The notes under the pieces were generated by a model. That model had not been told where the DNA came from, made no database searches, and worked only from the letters and a program-made list of their open reading frames with translations. DNA of 55,874 bases from Scybalousia_A sp052170555 (GTDB lineage: Bacteria; Bacteroidota; Bacteroidia; Bacteroidales; P3): positions 1 through 55,874 of the forward strand of contig JBQNAI010000012.1 of the NCBI GenBank assembly GCA_052170555.1, in the 5' to 3' direction. Below are positions 1-9,338 of this stretch, one piece after another. The translations under genes and the position numbers were made by a program. Within the stretch, counting starts at the first letter, position 1. Every line of letters begins with the position of its first letter.

Positions 1-62
1 ATTAAAGTGGGACTTTAAAATTTTAAAGTCCCACTTTAATTTACCAATATCACACTTTAATT
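1..62. repeat. Palindromic intergenic repeat, GTGGGA type with a GTGTGA half unit
   Basis: Bases 1-20 and 21-40 are perfect reverse complements with no loop, built from ATTAAAGTGGGACTTTAAAA. A further half unit of the related GTGTGA type (CACACTTTAAT) lies at 52-62. The same core occurs in at least five other intergenic spots of this window. The element touches the window edge, so it may extend to the left. Function unknown; it could be a REP-like repeat or a transcription end. Confidence 0.8.
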
Positions 63-83
63 TGTTCCTAATACAGAATATCT

Positions 84-302
84 TTGCCATGTGTTGAGAT
101 AGTATTTTATATTTTAATTACATTTGCTTTGATATACTATACAGTTAAAACGGTTTATCAAAAAATAAATATTGGTGAGATAACACAAAATTATTACCTA
201 AGATATTTGTATATAGTAAAAAATCTATATTTCTGCAAAACGGTAATGGTACTTTTAAATTTGACAATAACAATTATTTTGTATTCAAAAAGGATTTTAT
301 AA
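84..302 (+). CDS. Doubtful short membrane ORF
   Basis: A 72-codon ATG frame whose product has a hydrophobic stretch near the N-terminus (residues 5-20) and another near the C-terminus (about 52-67). No family is recognised. The composition (many Ile, Leu, Tyr and Lys from A+T-rich codons) is what random A+T-rich sequence also gives. There is no promoter-like box or neighbouring operon partner to support it. Confidence 0.15.
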   Translation: MPCVEIVFYILITFALIYYTVKTVYQKINIGEITQNYYLRYLYIVKNLYFCKTVMVLLNLTITIILYSKRIL

Positions 303-659
303 TCTGATTTTTGTTTGAAGGAAATAATTTATAGACTAAGTATTAAAAGGGATATGTGCATATATCAAATAGTTGTATTTTTTAGGCATAAGTTTTTTTA
401 TTAAAAAAAGGATATCTGGGTTTGTTTATGGGTCTTAATTAAAATACAATGATAAGACCTTACTCTTTTTTTATGTGTAACGGGTTACAAATGAAATAAC
501 TGTTAAAAACATATTAAAAACTATTAAATAATTATGGTAAAAATTATTTTTTATTGAGTAAGTGATATGTTGTTATTTAGTTTAATGATATTGGTACAAG
601 AAGAAAAACCTTCTATGATAAAAGCCGTAACACCTATATAAATAGTTTGTGAAAACAGA
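303..659. other. Gene-free stretch
   Basis: A+T-rich sequence with stops in all frames that I followed. I see no RNA gene, clear hairpin or recognisable gene remnant. Confidence 0.6.
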
Positions 660-983
660 GTGATAGTTAGCCGGTTGGATATTGGAGAAATTATAGTATT
701 TAGAGTTCTTACCTATTTAACTGTAGAAGGGACTGTGGTTATTTCGTATAATTCCTTGTTGAAAACAACGGGTATAGAAGAGAGGAAGAATGCTATTTGT
801 TGTGTTGCAGGAAAACCGAAATCACAATTATTAGATGTTAATTTACTTACAAGAGAAAAACTTTCTTTGGTTAATAGACAATTAAATCTCTATAGAGATA
901 GTAAAACTGCATGGACAATTTCTATTGATTATATACCATTTGCATCCATTTTATTTATAACAAGGACAACTTGTAAAAGCTAA
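660..983 (+). CDS. Hypothetical protein, doubtful
   Basis: A 107-codon frame opening with GTG. The predicted product has no signal peptide and matches no family I recognise. The middle part (residues about 45-95) has a reasonably mixed composition with charged residues, unlike pure A+T noise, so it could be a small real gene or the remnant of one. No neighbour on the same strand supports it; the next gene, sprA, ends convergently about 330 bases away. Confidence 0.25.
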   Translation: MIVSRLDIGEIIVFRVLTYLTVEGTVVISYNSLLKTTGIEERKNAICCVAGKPKSQLLDVNLLTREKLSLVNRQLNLYRDSKTAWTISIDYIPFASILFITRTTCKS

Positions 984-1316
984 TCCGAGGTACATTACAG
1001 CATATGTTTTGCAATAGATACAAAGATGAGATTTAAAATATAGAATTAAAGAAAATGAATCACAGTGAACAGAAATAAGATTAATTTGAGGGTTATCAAA
1101 AAATAAGATTATTTTTTGATCCCTACATAAGAAAAGTTTTCTTGCAAAATCACTTGGAGTATCATCGCAGTTTAAATATGATTAACATACATTACAATAA
1201 ACGAATTTGGACAATAATAAAACACCAGATGTATTTATGAGGTTCAGTGCTCTAAGGAATATTAAAAGCAATGTTATGATTTTTCTTAAACGTGTATAGG
1301 TAGTGTTTTATTGCTA
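984..1316. other. Gene-free stretch downstream of sprA
   Basis: About 330 A+T-rich bases between a doubtful plus-strand ORF and the end of sprA. No convincing ORF, RNA gene or strong hairpin is visible. Confidence 0.6.
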
Positions 1317-4300
1317 TTACAGAACTATTTTTATAGAGAAACCTCCTTCTGTTGTGGAATTGGGGTAAGAGGATGAGATATATGGAGTATTGATAATTAT
1401 ATCAAAAAAAGCTTTTAATATAATTTTCTCAGTTAGTGAATACTCCCCAGAAAGATTTAATGTAGTTATTTTGCTACCTGCTGATATTAAATTGACTTCT
1501 TGGTCAATCTTCCTAAGGATTGTCTTATTACTTGTTATAGATAAATCTGCTTTTAGTAGAATGTCACTTTTGAATTCACGGGAGTTGCCACTCCCTGTAC
1601 GCACTTGTACTCTTACGTCTTTGAATCTATATCCTCCACCGATGACAATTCCATTACGATTAACCTCAGTTAATTGGTTATTAGAGAATGAAAGATTGAG
1701 ATTTCTTTCTTTACGAATTTCAAAATTTAACTGAAAAGAATTTTTAAGGTTTACGTCAATTTTTAAAAGAGGAGATAACTGTTCGGTAATAGATATTTGA
1801 TCTATTGTATGTTTTGGGATAAAATTACTATTTAGAGAATTTCTCACCCATTCTGTCCCATAATCGTATTCGCTAACATCAGGAATTGAGGTGTTGGTAT
1901 AAAAAGATGTGATATTGTAATTGCAATTGTAGTTAGAAGATAGAGTAATAGAATTTGCCCATTGCTTTACCCAATCAAGTTTACCCAGTCCCGTCCAGGT
2001 TATTCTCCAATTTGGCATTGGCATTTTAATGAATGGAGATAAACTTTGAGAAGAAATATCTTTATTTAGATAAGCGGCAAGAAAAGACGGAATAAGAACC
2101 TGTTGAGATGAGGAGTTATAGCCATCCGGCCAATATTGATTGGAGATAGTGTCCCAAACATCTTGTCCAAGATACTCCTTATTATATTCTTTATTCTTAT
2201 CGGACAAACGATGTGCAATGTTGTGACGATTTTTCATAAATTGTTTAAAGACTTTGCTAACGTTCTTGTCATCTGTCTTGCTAAACATTGTCCCCAAAGC
2301 AATCACACTAATGGAAAATGTTCCATTACGATACGCAGACAAAGGTCCGACAACATCTTCTATATCCGAATTGAATTTGTAGTAAGAAGAATATTGCTCA
2401 CTTGTCGATTTTTTGAACGATAAGTCTATATTAAAATTTCTGGCAGGCTCTATTTTAATTTGACCGCTAATAATTTCATTTTCTTTTTGTACAAAAGCAT
2501 TGTTAAATAAAGTGTCCTTACTTAACCATCCATTATTGATAGCCTTACTCATGATATTATGTTGCGAACCTAAAATAAAACCCCAACCAGGAGCCCACCT
2601 GTCATCTGTTGACATGCCTAAAAATCTTGTACGTGGCATAAAGCCTGGAATATAAGTTCCGTCATTTACTGAATAAGTGATGGAAGCATTTTTAACTGAG
2701 GTGAGAAGACGCACAGAAAAATAAAGAATTTCTTTGAGATAGTCTTTATATCGTAAGCTATCAATACTATCTTTTGTTGTTTTGTTTAATTTATTTTTAT
2801 CGCTATTGTTATTGTAGCGAAGAGCCCGTTGATTGGTATTATTATTACCTCTTGTTTCGTAGGCTTTTTTTATAAAAGAAACTTTATTGAATAAAGTATT
2901 GAAAGCGAGGCTACCCGTTATATTGACTCTCATAGAATTTTCAATATTGTTACCCAAAGACTCTGTCGCATCCGTAGAACCTTGGAAAGTATACTGTGTT
3001 ACATAGGAGCTGTTCAATCTAACCCAATTGAGTGCAGGTATTTTATTTATGGGTACGGTATAATTCAGACGAATACTTTGAGTAAATTGCATGGCTTTGC
3101 CTAAAGCAAGAATGCTGTGATAAACGGTATCCTTCTTCGCCTTGGTATCTATTCTTCCTCGTGGCTCCTCTATAAGGGAATTCATAGTTGAGTTGTATTC
3201 TAACCTAATGGAGTTGGTTATGTCGTATTTGAAGCTATATTCTCTATTCCAGTAGAAATTTTTATAAAAATATGGCTCTATTATTACCAATCCTACACTC
3301 TTACTTCTGTTTAACGTTTCCTGAAAATCCCTTAGCATATCGCTTCTGAAAGATAAGCTTTTGGGGATGTAATTTATGGTGAAATCTTTTAGAATAGCCC
3401 ATTGTTTACCATTGAACAATTTTATTTTACTAAAAGGTTTCCATCCTTTTGTTTGAGATTCGTATTGATAGTTTAGTATTAATCTATTTTGTAATTGTTG
3501 GTTATATTCAATATCTATTGTCCTTCGGTATATTTTGGAATGAGAATAAGATAGTGTAAAGTTTTCTATGTCATAAAAATGTTGATTTAAAGATGCTACT
3601 CCTATTCTTTCTTTTCGTAGATTCATAATAGAAAAGTTAGTTATTGAAGTATAATCTTGTACCATATGTCTTATGGAATCTCTTTCTTTTTCTGAGCGAT
3701 ATGACAATAGATCGTTCTTCAATAAAACGTCAGGATCTAAAGGATTATAGCGAGGATTACTTACTGTTTTGGAATAATCAAAATGGAAAGGAATTCGTAA
3801 ACCTAAGTTATTCGAAAAAAATTTTCCTAGTTCTAAATTCGTAGCTATATCAAAGGCACCTACGTTATCTTGAGAAATAGTTGATATTTTTTGCTCAATC
3901 GTTCCAAAACCGGCACTACGATAAGAACCGCTCAAGGCTAAATCTCCCAAATCTGCTATGTTGGTACGCATAGACCCTCTTGCTGCCCATCCGGCTTTTT
4001 TATTGAAATCAGTTAAGCGAAGTTCGTTAACCCAGACCTCAACACTTTTTTCTGACATATCATCTTCGTCTTGAACAGATTGTTTTTTGGGATTACGAAC
4101 GCCGATCATAAAGACCTTGACCTCTGCAATATTAGGATTTCCTAAAACCGTTATTTTACGATTGCCGGTATACTCGGTATAGAGAGAAGTATTAGAATAA
4201 TCTTTGCTACCTGAACGGATAAGAAAATTTCTACGTTCCTTAACTTTGACAATAGAATCTAAATTTATTTCTATTTCATTATCTGCTGGCCAAATCATCT

Positions 4301-7300
4301 CCCTGTCTAATGCAGATGTGAGCCATGGTGTGAATTTTATAGGAATTTCGTATTCATAATAATTAGAAACAAAGTCTGCTCCTAATCTAATAAATACCGA
4401 TACCTCTCCGTCTTTGTAAGAATCAGATTCATTCGCCTGTTCTCCATGAACGAATAATTTTAATCTTTTGTATTGTCGCATATCGTAGTCCATGGTCTTG
4501 TAAACAGCCCTTGCATCTCCGTCTCCCAGATTAGTAATTTTAAGACTCATAGCTTGCTCGTTTTGTTGAGTAGCAGAAGTGGTGGAATACATCAATTCCC
4601 TTTCGATGCCAGGAGGAAGTGTATAAGGAATGGGAGAACGTCTTCCATTTTCCTCAATGTTAACAGTCCCGACAGTGAAAGTAGTGTTTTCATTATGAGT
4701 TGAAGGATTATAAGTTCCCAAAGTAAGTAAATTATCGCTATATTTCCGCCATTCTGCACTGACAAGCTCAAGGGTACCAAAGCGAAGGATTACAGGATCA
4801 GCAAAGTCACGTAGGAAAGTTCTCATAAAACGAATAGACTGATAACCGTTAATAGTACCGACCTTCCTACTCGGTTCACGAACAGGAATTTTAAATTGGT
4901 ACCATTTACAATCTGTAGATTGCCCATTGGCAAGAGTGATATTGCGTGCAGTTTGAATATCTGTAATATAGTTTTCGCCGATATTCATTCTCTCTGGTCT
5001 TAGTTCAATTTCATATTCGTAATAATTTTCGGCTTCACTGAGAGTATTATCTTGATTAATATCTTCAACATTAGGCAAAGATGAACTTTGAGTTGATTCT
5101 CCATTTTTTGTAACAGCCGAATTCCCTTCCGGATTATTGTATTTTTTATACCTATCTGTTACTTTGACATTATTTTTATCGTAATCGGAAGAACGAAAAT
5201 AAGAATAATCGTCTGCAGATGGATCATTAAATACTTTGTCGAATCCTTCACTATTCAGTTGTGACTGAACTTTGTTAAGATATTTGGAGAAGAAAATTTG
5301 TTCATCTAATGAATTCAAACCATCGTACCCAATATCTTGATATTGCCTTGAATTGTCTTCGTTACTAAAAGCGTTAACAACTGCTTGTAGCCTGGGGACA
5401 CGCCCCCATATGGTAGTATCTACATTGATAACCTCATTAGAGGATGGAAGTCCATTTTCATAGGACTTTCTGCCATCTCTAAGTATGTCTTCACTGATAT
5501 CTCCTAAATTAAAATATAACTTACCTCCTTCACTTTGGTCATTGCCAATAAAAGGATCCATTAGCCAAAACTCGATATATTCAATATTAGCAGCATCAAA
5601 GTCTGTTGCATCTATTTTTCTCATTATACCACCCCAACGACTTTTAGGATCTTTGAGATTTCCATTTTCGTTTAATCCTTTACTCCAAACAGAAGTAGTA
5701 TCATAATTATACGGACCTCTCTCTTCAGGATAGAATGCAATATCTAGTGTGCGTAAGTCGGTCGTTGTGCCCTCTATTATATCCTTGTTCGGATATATCT
5801 CACTTTGGTGCACTAAACGTGAATATGGTTGAGAAATATCATTTTTATTTATATTGGATGGAGCTGAACCTGTATAGAAATTGTCATCTATGGAGTACCA
5901 TGCTAATTTTGCTCTGTTGAATCCATATGCTAAACCTGAGTTTTTGAAAGTTTCAGGAAAAAGCGAATTTGGAGAATTGAAATCTTGTGGAGTAGATGCC
6001 AGATACCATGAGTATACACTTTTTAAATCATAGGAACGTTTGGATGTTTCAAAATCATCTATGTAAGCAATACCGGAACGACCTATTGCCGAAGAATTGC
6101 CGGGTAAGAAAGTTGCAATTTCTCCCTCAAAGACAAGATTGCTTTGAGCCTTAGTATCATAGAAAGGTAGCCAATTGAGGATTTTAGTAACAAAAGGAAG
6201 AGGACGAGTAAAGTGAATATCAATACCCGCCAATGTGTTATTTATAGGTTCTTCGCCATAATTTACCTTAGTAGTTAAAGGACTTTCACGAAGATTCATA
6301 ATAGTTGCTCCAATTGAGATTTCGGGAGATACGGTGTAGGTTCCTCTAATACCTAACATGGTTTTTGTAACCATTGAGAAAGTTGTATTGCTTTCAGTGG
6401 AAACTGTAATGGGTGTTCCCGAAGAAAGATATGCTGAATTGATTATTCGTACTCGCCCCATTGCATAATCAACCGTGTAATCTACACCTTCTTGAAGTTT
6501 TATTCCACCAGCCATAACAGTTACACTACCTTGTGGAATATTTACCGCACCCAAAGATATTTCTCCACCATTTGAAGATGATCTATACCTACCTTCAAGA
6601 TAGAATTTGTCTTTTTCTGTGTATTGCATAGCCTGTGACTTAGTTAAGGTGTAGAGAGAATCAAAGCAATACTTATCTGCTAACTCGTCATCATTAAGTT
6701 TTGCTCTCAGATCTTTACCAAAGGGCTCTACAGTGGGGAAATAGATCAAACCTTTTGATGCGTTTATTGTGCTTGCACCTATATCAGAACCTGTTACAAA
6801 ATCAAATACACCGTCAGGGTACATGTTCTGTCTATTGTCCATTCTGTCCAGTCCAAATACTTGCAATAATGGTATGCCACTATAATTTCCTTCTGTGAAG
6901 TAACCGGTCTGAACCCCCGTTTGCTCGCTTAAATAAAGAATATTTAACCTAAAATCTTCCTGTGCTATCTGTGATGAACCAATCCAATAAATATTTTTCA
7001 TCATTAGCTTCCACATGGGATTTTTCGTATTGATTGAGGAAGACTTGAGCAATTTTACGACCAAGGTATTAGGATCTGTTATACCATCGTCGCTAAACTC
7101 TCCAACCTGATATACGGTCGTATCTCCAATTATTTGATATTGGAAAGCAACACCCAAAACCTGATCGTTACTAAGCCCTTGTGTCAAAGATATGAAACCT
7201 AATCTTTCATTGACTGAGTATTCTGATGGATTTAGTCGCCTTGCACTTTCTACCTTTTCAAAATTTTGACCAGAAACAAAGCCCATTCCTTGCAGATATG

Positions 7301-8543
7301 AACTAACATTGTTAATACTTCTTATGGATTGTTTGTCTATTACATCTAATAAACTATTAGATAGATAATTATCAGGAAGTTCATTAGCATTGGTTTTTGT
7401 AATGAAAGGAATTGTTCCAAAAGGTTTGCTCTCCCCTAAATCGGCAAGGGCAACGATATTTCTATTATTATTAACAGCACTACCAACATTAGTTCTCCAT
7501 ACTTCTACCTTTTTGATTATTATATTGCTATTTAATATAGGAAAACTTTTCATTGACTCATTGTAATTATCGTAGAAATATTGTGCAAGGAAGAAATGTT
7601 TGTTATCTTCGTATTCATCAGCTTTGAAGTTGAATTCTTGACTTTGAGCTCCATTTTGTATTGTTATGGTATTGCTTTCACTTTTTTGTTGTGAAAATAC
7701 AGCATCCAATAATAGATTTCCGAATTTGAGCTTACTTCGTACTCCAAATAAATTCTGAACGCCAGTAATTAATGTTGTAGGTAGAGAAAAAGATATGTTA
7801 CCTGCTTCCAACAGTTGAATGATATCATCTTCTTTGCCTTCATATTTCAATTTGAATAGTTCTTTTTCAAAATCAAATGTTGCCCCGGTATTATAGTTGA
7901 GATTGAAATTAATAGCTGTTCCTATCTGTGCTTGAACGTTCAATTGAAAATCTTCATTGAAATCAAAAGACGTGGTACTCCTTTTATTTTCGTTCAATGC
8001 CATATTTTCATTGCGATTATTAACGATGGCAAATTTTAAATCTAATGATCCCGATGGGGTAATTACAATATCCTGTCCGCCAAATATTGTCTCAAACCAT
8101 TCACTATTGATTCTCATGGCGGGAATCAAAGAACTTAGGGATCCGTCCGATTTGGATGAACTAGAGGATGAAGCAACTGTTTTTGTCTTTGTTTTCCAGT
8201 AGGAGTTAATCATGTTATCCATATCGTATTGTTGATACTCCTCAAAAGTCAAAGCACGAGACTCTAATACTACATCACCTATTTTTTTTACTACTCTGTA
8301 TTCGTTTTTTTCTGTATCATATTCTACTGTTTCAGTAATATTAGAAGGGGTTTTCAAATAGAGTGGAGATTCTGTAGAGTCTTTTACAGGAAAGTGTAAA
8401 GAATCAGGGTTGGCAAAAGTAGGAATTTCATAAAAAACGGAAAAGAACGGAGTATATGAAGTAGTAGCTGAAGAACATTGGACATTGTACAGAATAAATG
8501 TCCCAAACAATAGGATTATGCTAACAAAAAACTTTCTTGTCAT
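1317..8543 (-). CDS. sprA: Cell-surface protein SprA/Sov, type IX secretion translocon
   Basis: A giant protein of 2408 residues with an N-terminal signal peptide (residues 1 to about 25, hydrophobic core SIILLFGTFILY). Size, the many Tyr/Asn-rich amphipathic strands and the overall text match SprA (Sov in Porphyromonas gingivalis), the very large outer-membrane beta barrel through which type IX secretion cargo leaves the cell. The family carries duplicated SprA N-terminal domains; here the frame is open throughout, with no sign of truncation. It ends with a strand-like segment and a terminal hydrophobic residue, as outer-membrane barrels usually do. It starts 11 bases after the ruvA stop on the same strand, a pairing also familiar in other Bacteroidetes. 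Its presence implies a working T9SS, consistent with the PorE-like, GldH and CHU_C-type genes elsewhere in the window. Confidence 0.95.
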   Translation of the reverse strand: MTRKFFVSIILLFGTFILYNVQCSSATTSYTPFFSVFYEIPTFANPDSLHFPVKDSTESPLYLKTPSNITETVEYDTEKNEYRVVKKIGDVVLESRALTFEEYQQYDMDNMINSYWKTKTKTVASSSSSSKSDGSLSSLIPAMRINSEWFETIFGGQDIVITPSGSLDLKFAIVNNRNENMALNENKRSTTSFDFNEDFQLNVQAQIGTAINFNLNYNTGATFDFEKELFKLKYEGKEDDIIQLLEAGNISFSLPTTLITGVQNLFGVRSKLKFGNLLLDAVFSQQKSESNTITIQNGAQSQEFNFKADEYEDNKHFFLAQYFYDNYNESMKSFPILNSNIIIKKVEVWRTNVGSAVNNNRNIVALADLGESKPFGTIPFITKTNANELPDNYLSNSLLDVIDKQSIRSINNVSSYLQGMGFVSGQNFEKVESARRLNPSEYSVNERLGFISLTQGLSNDQVLGVAFQYQIIGDTTVYQVGEFSDDGITDPNTLVVKLLKSSSINTKNPMWKLMMKNIYWIGSSQIAQEDFRLNILYLSEQTGVQTGYFTEGNYSGIPLLQVFGLDRMDNRQNMYPDGVFDFVTGSDIGASTINASKGLIYFPTVEPFGKDLRAKLNDDELADKYCFDSLYTLTKSQAMQYTEKDKFYLEGRYRSSSNGGEISLGAVNIPQGSVTVMAGGIKLQEGVDYTVDYAMGRVRIINSAYLSSGTPITVSTESNTTFSMVTKTMLGIRGTYTVSPEISIGATIMNLRESPLTTKVNYGEEPINNTLAGIDIHFTRPLPFVTKILNWLPFYDTKAQSNLVFEGEIATFLPGNSSAIGRSGIAYIDDFETSKRSYDLKSVYSWYLASTPQDFNSPNSLFPETFKNSGLAYGFNRAKLAWYSIDDNFYTGSAPSNINKNDISQPYSRLVHQSEIYPNKDIIEGTTTDLRTLDIAFYPEERGPYNYDTTSVWSKGLNENGNLKDPKSRWGGIMRKIDATDFDAANIEYIEFWLMDPFIGNDQSEGGKLYFNLGDISEDILRDGRKSYENGLPSSNEVINVDTTIWGRVPRLQAVVNAFSNEDNSRQYQDIGYDGLNSLDEQIFFSKYLNKVQSQLNSEGFDKVFNDPSADDYSYFRSSDYDKNNVKVTDRYKKYNNPEGNSAVTKNGESTQSSSLPNVEDINQDNTLSEAENYYEYEIELRPERMNIGENYITDIQTARNITLANGQSTDCKWYQFKIPVREPSRKVGTINGYQSIRFMRTFLRDFADPVILRFGTLELVSAEWRKYSDNLLTLGTYNPSTHNENTTFTVGTVNIEENGRRSPIPYTLPPGIERELMYSTTSATQQNEQAMSLKITNLGDGDARAVYKTMDYDMRQYKRLKLFVHGEQANESDSYKDGEVSVFIRLGADFVSNYYEYEIPIKFTPWLTSALDREMIWPADNEIEINLDSIVKVKERRNFLIRSGSKDYSNTSLYTEYTGNRKITVLGNPNIAEVKVFMIGVRNPKKQSVQDEDDMSEKSVEVWVNELRLTDFNKKAGWAARGSMRTNIADLGDLALSGSYRSAGFGTIEQKISTISQDNVGAFDIATNLELGKFFSNNLGLRIPFHFDYSKTVSNPRYNPLDPDVLLKNDLLSYRSEKERDSIRHMVQDYTSITNFSIMNLRKERIGVASLNQHFYDIENFTLSYSHSKIYRRTIDIEYNQQLQNRLILNYQYESQTKGWKPFSKIKLFNGKQWAILKDFTINYIPKSLSFRSDMLRDFQETLNRSKSVGLVIIEPYFYKNFYWNREYSFKYDITNSIRLEYNSTMNSLIEEPRGRIDTKAKKDTVYHSILALGKAMQFTQSIRLNYTVPINKIPALNWVRLNSSYVTQYTFQGSTDATESLGNNIENSMRVNITGSLAFNTLFNKVSFIKKAYETRGNNNTNQRALRYNNNSDKNKLNKTTKDSIDSLRYKDYLKEILYFSVRLLTSVKNASITYSVNDGTYIPGFMPRTRFLGMSTDDRWAPGWGFILGSQHNIMSKAINNGWLSKDTLFNNAFVQKENEIISGQIKIEPARNFNIDLSFKKSTSEQYSSYYKFNSDIEDVVGPLSAYRNGTFSISVIALGTMFSKTDDKNVSKVFKQFMKNRHNIAHRLSDKNKEYNKEYLGQDVWDTISNQYWPDGYNSSSQQVLIPSFLAAYLNKDISSQSLSPFIKMPMPNWRITWTGLGKLDWVKQWANSITLSSNYNCNYNITSFYTNTSIPDVSEYDYGTEWVRNSLNSNFIPKHTIDQISITEQLSPLLKIDVNLKNSFQLNFEIRKERNLNLSFSNNQLTEVNRNGIVIGGGYRFKDVRVQVRTGSGNSREFKSDILLKADLSITSNKTILRKIDQEVNLISAGSKITTLNLSGEYSLTEKIILKAFFDIIINTPYISSSYPNSTTEGGFSIKIVL

Positions 8544-8554
8544 AAAAACTCAAT

Positions 8555-9145
8555 TTACATACGGCGTAAAGCTTCTTTGACAAGTCCTTCCACGCTCATA
8601 TTTTCGTCATCCTTTAATAATTTGTCTAGAGTTTTTTCAATAATAACTTTATTAAATCCTAATGTTTGCAAAGCTAATAACGCCTCTGTACGATTTTTAT
8701 TGTTTGGATTGCCACAAATTAAAGGTGTTTGTTCAGAGAATTCCCACTTTTTTAATTTATCATGCAAGTCAACTATAATCCTTTGAGATGTTTTTGTACC
8801 GATACCTTTTATTTTACTGATAGCAGTACTATCTTCACTGACAATTGCTTTTACAAGCTCATCAACGCTTAGTGAAGATAGCATCATACGAGCCATATTT
8901 ACTCCTATGCCACTTACAGTTATTAATTGACGAAATAGTTCTCTTTCTTCAAGAGTGGCAAATCCATACAAAATTTGTGCATCTTCGCGTACAACGAAAT
9001 GAATATAAACTTTACCCTCTCCTTTATCCTTTAAAATAGAATAGGAAGTTAGAGAAATTTCTACAATATAACCAATACCACTGCAATTTATAACAATAAA
9101 AGATGGATTTATTTCTTCAAATTTACCGCTTAAAAATTCGTACAT
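8555..9145 (-). CDS. ruvA: Holliday junction branch-migration protein RuvA
   Basis: RuvA binds four-way junctions and loads the RuvB helicase during recombinational repair. The 196-residue product opens with the canonical MYEFLSGK start and OB-fold domain I, followed by the helix-hairpin-helix region (VSGIGVNMARMML around residues 72-84, and IKGIGTKTSQRIIVDL around 107-122) and a C-terminal domain III (ALLALQTLGF) that contacts RuvB. An in-frame ATG eight codons upstream exists, but a TAAATTTGC promoter-type box (9166-9174, minus) overlaps it, so the MYEF start at 9145 is preferred; it also matches family length. sprA follows directly on the same strand. Confidence 0.95.
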   Translation of the reverse strand: MYEFLSGKFEEINPSFIVINCSGIGYIVEISLTSYSILKDKGEGKVYIHFVVREDAQILYGFATLEERELFRQLITVSGIGVNMARMMLSSLSVDELVKAIVSEDSTAISKIKGIGTKTSQRIIVDLHDKLKKWEFSEQTPLICGNPNNKNRTEALLALQTLGFNKVIIEKTLDKLLKDDENMSVEGLVKEALRRM

Positions 9146-9165
9146 ACATTTTCTTATTTGATGTT

Positions 9166-9174
9166 GCAAATTTA
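9166..9174 (-). promoter_or_regulatory. Likely -7 box of the ruvA-sprA unit
   Basis: The minus strand reads TAAATTTGC, matching the Bacteroidetes -7 element TAnnTTTG, 20 bases before the ruvA start. I see no clear TTG at the -33 position, so this is moderate evidence only. Confidence 0.5.
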
Positions 9175-9222
9175 CGATAATTTTTATTAGGATACTATTT
9201 CCATATGGATAAAATGCTGTTT

Positions 9223-9295
9223 GGCGAAATTAAAGTCCCACTTTGTAAAATTAAAGTCTGACTTTAATTTTACAAAGTGGGACTTTAATTTCGCC
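9223..9295. repeat. 73-base near-perfect palindrome, GTGGGA repeat family
   Basis: The arms 9223-9258 and 9260-9295 are exact reverse complements (36 bp) around a single central base at 9259. Each arm holds two nested units of the AAAGTCCCACTTT / TTAAAGTC type and ends in GGCGAAAT. It lies between nnrD (ending at 9339) and the ruvA promoter, all on the minus strand. The plus strand has a T run just after it (CGCCTTTTT), so it could terminate transcription, but the nesting and length go far beyond a normal terminator. Confidence 0.9.
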
Positions 9296-9338
9296 TTTTT
9301 ATGTATCAACAAATGAAATGTTATACTTACAATAGTGA

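Noticed and set aside
1390..8202. Several plus-strand frames inside sprA
   Set aside because: The sprA frame is open over 2408 codons with clear family features; the others are antisense shadows.
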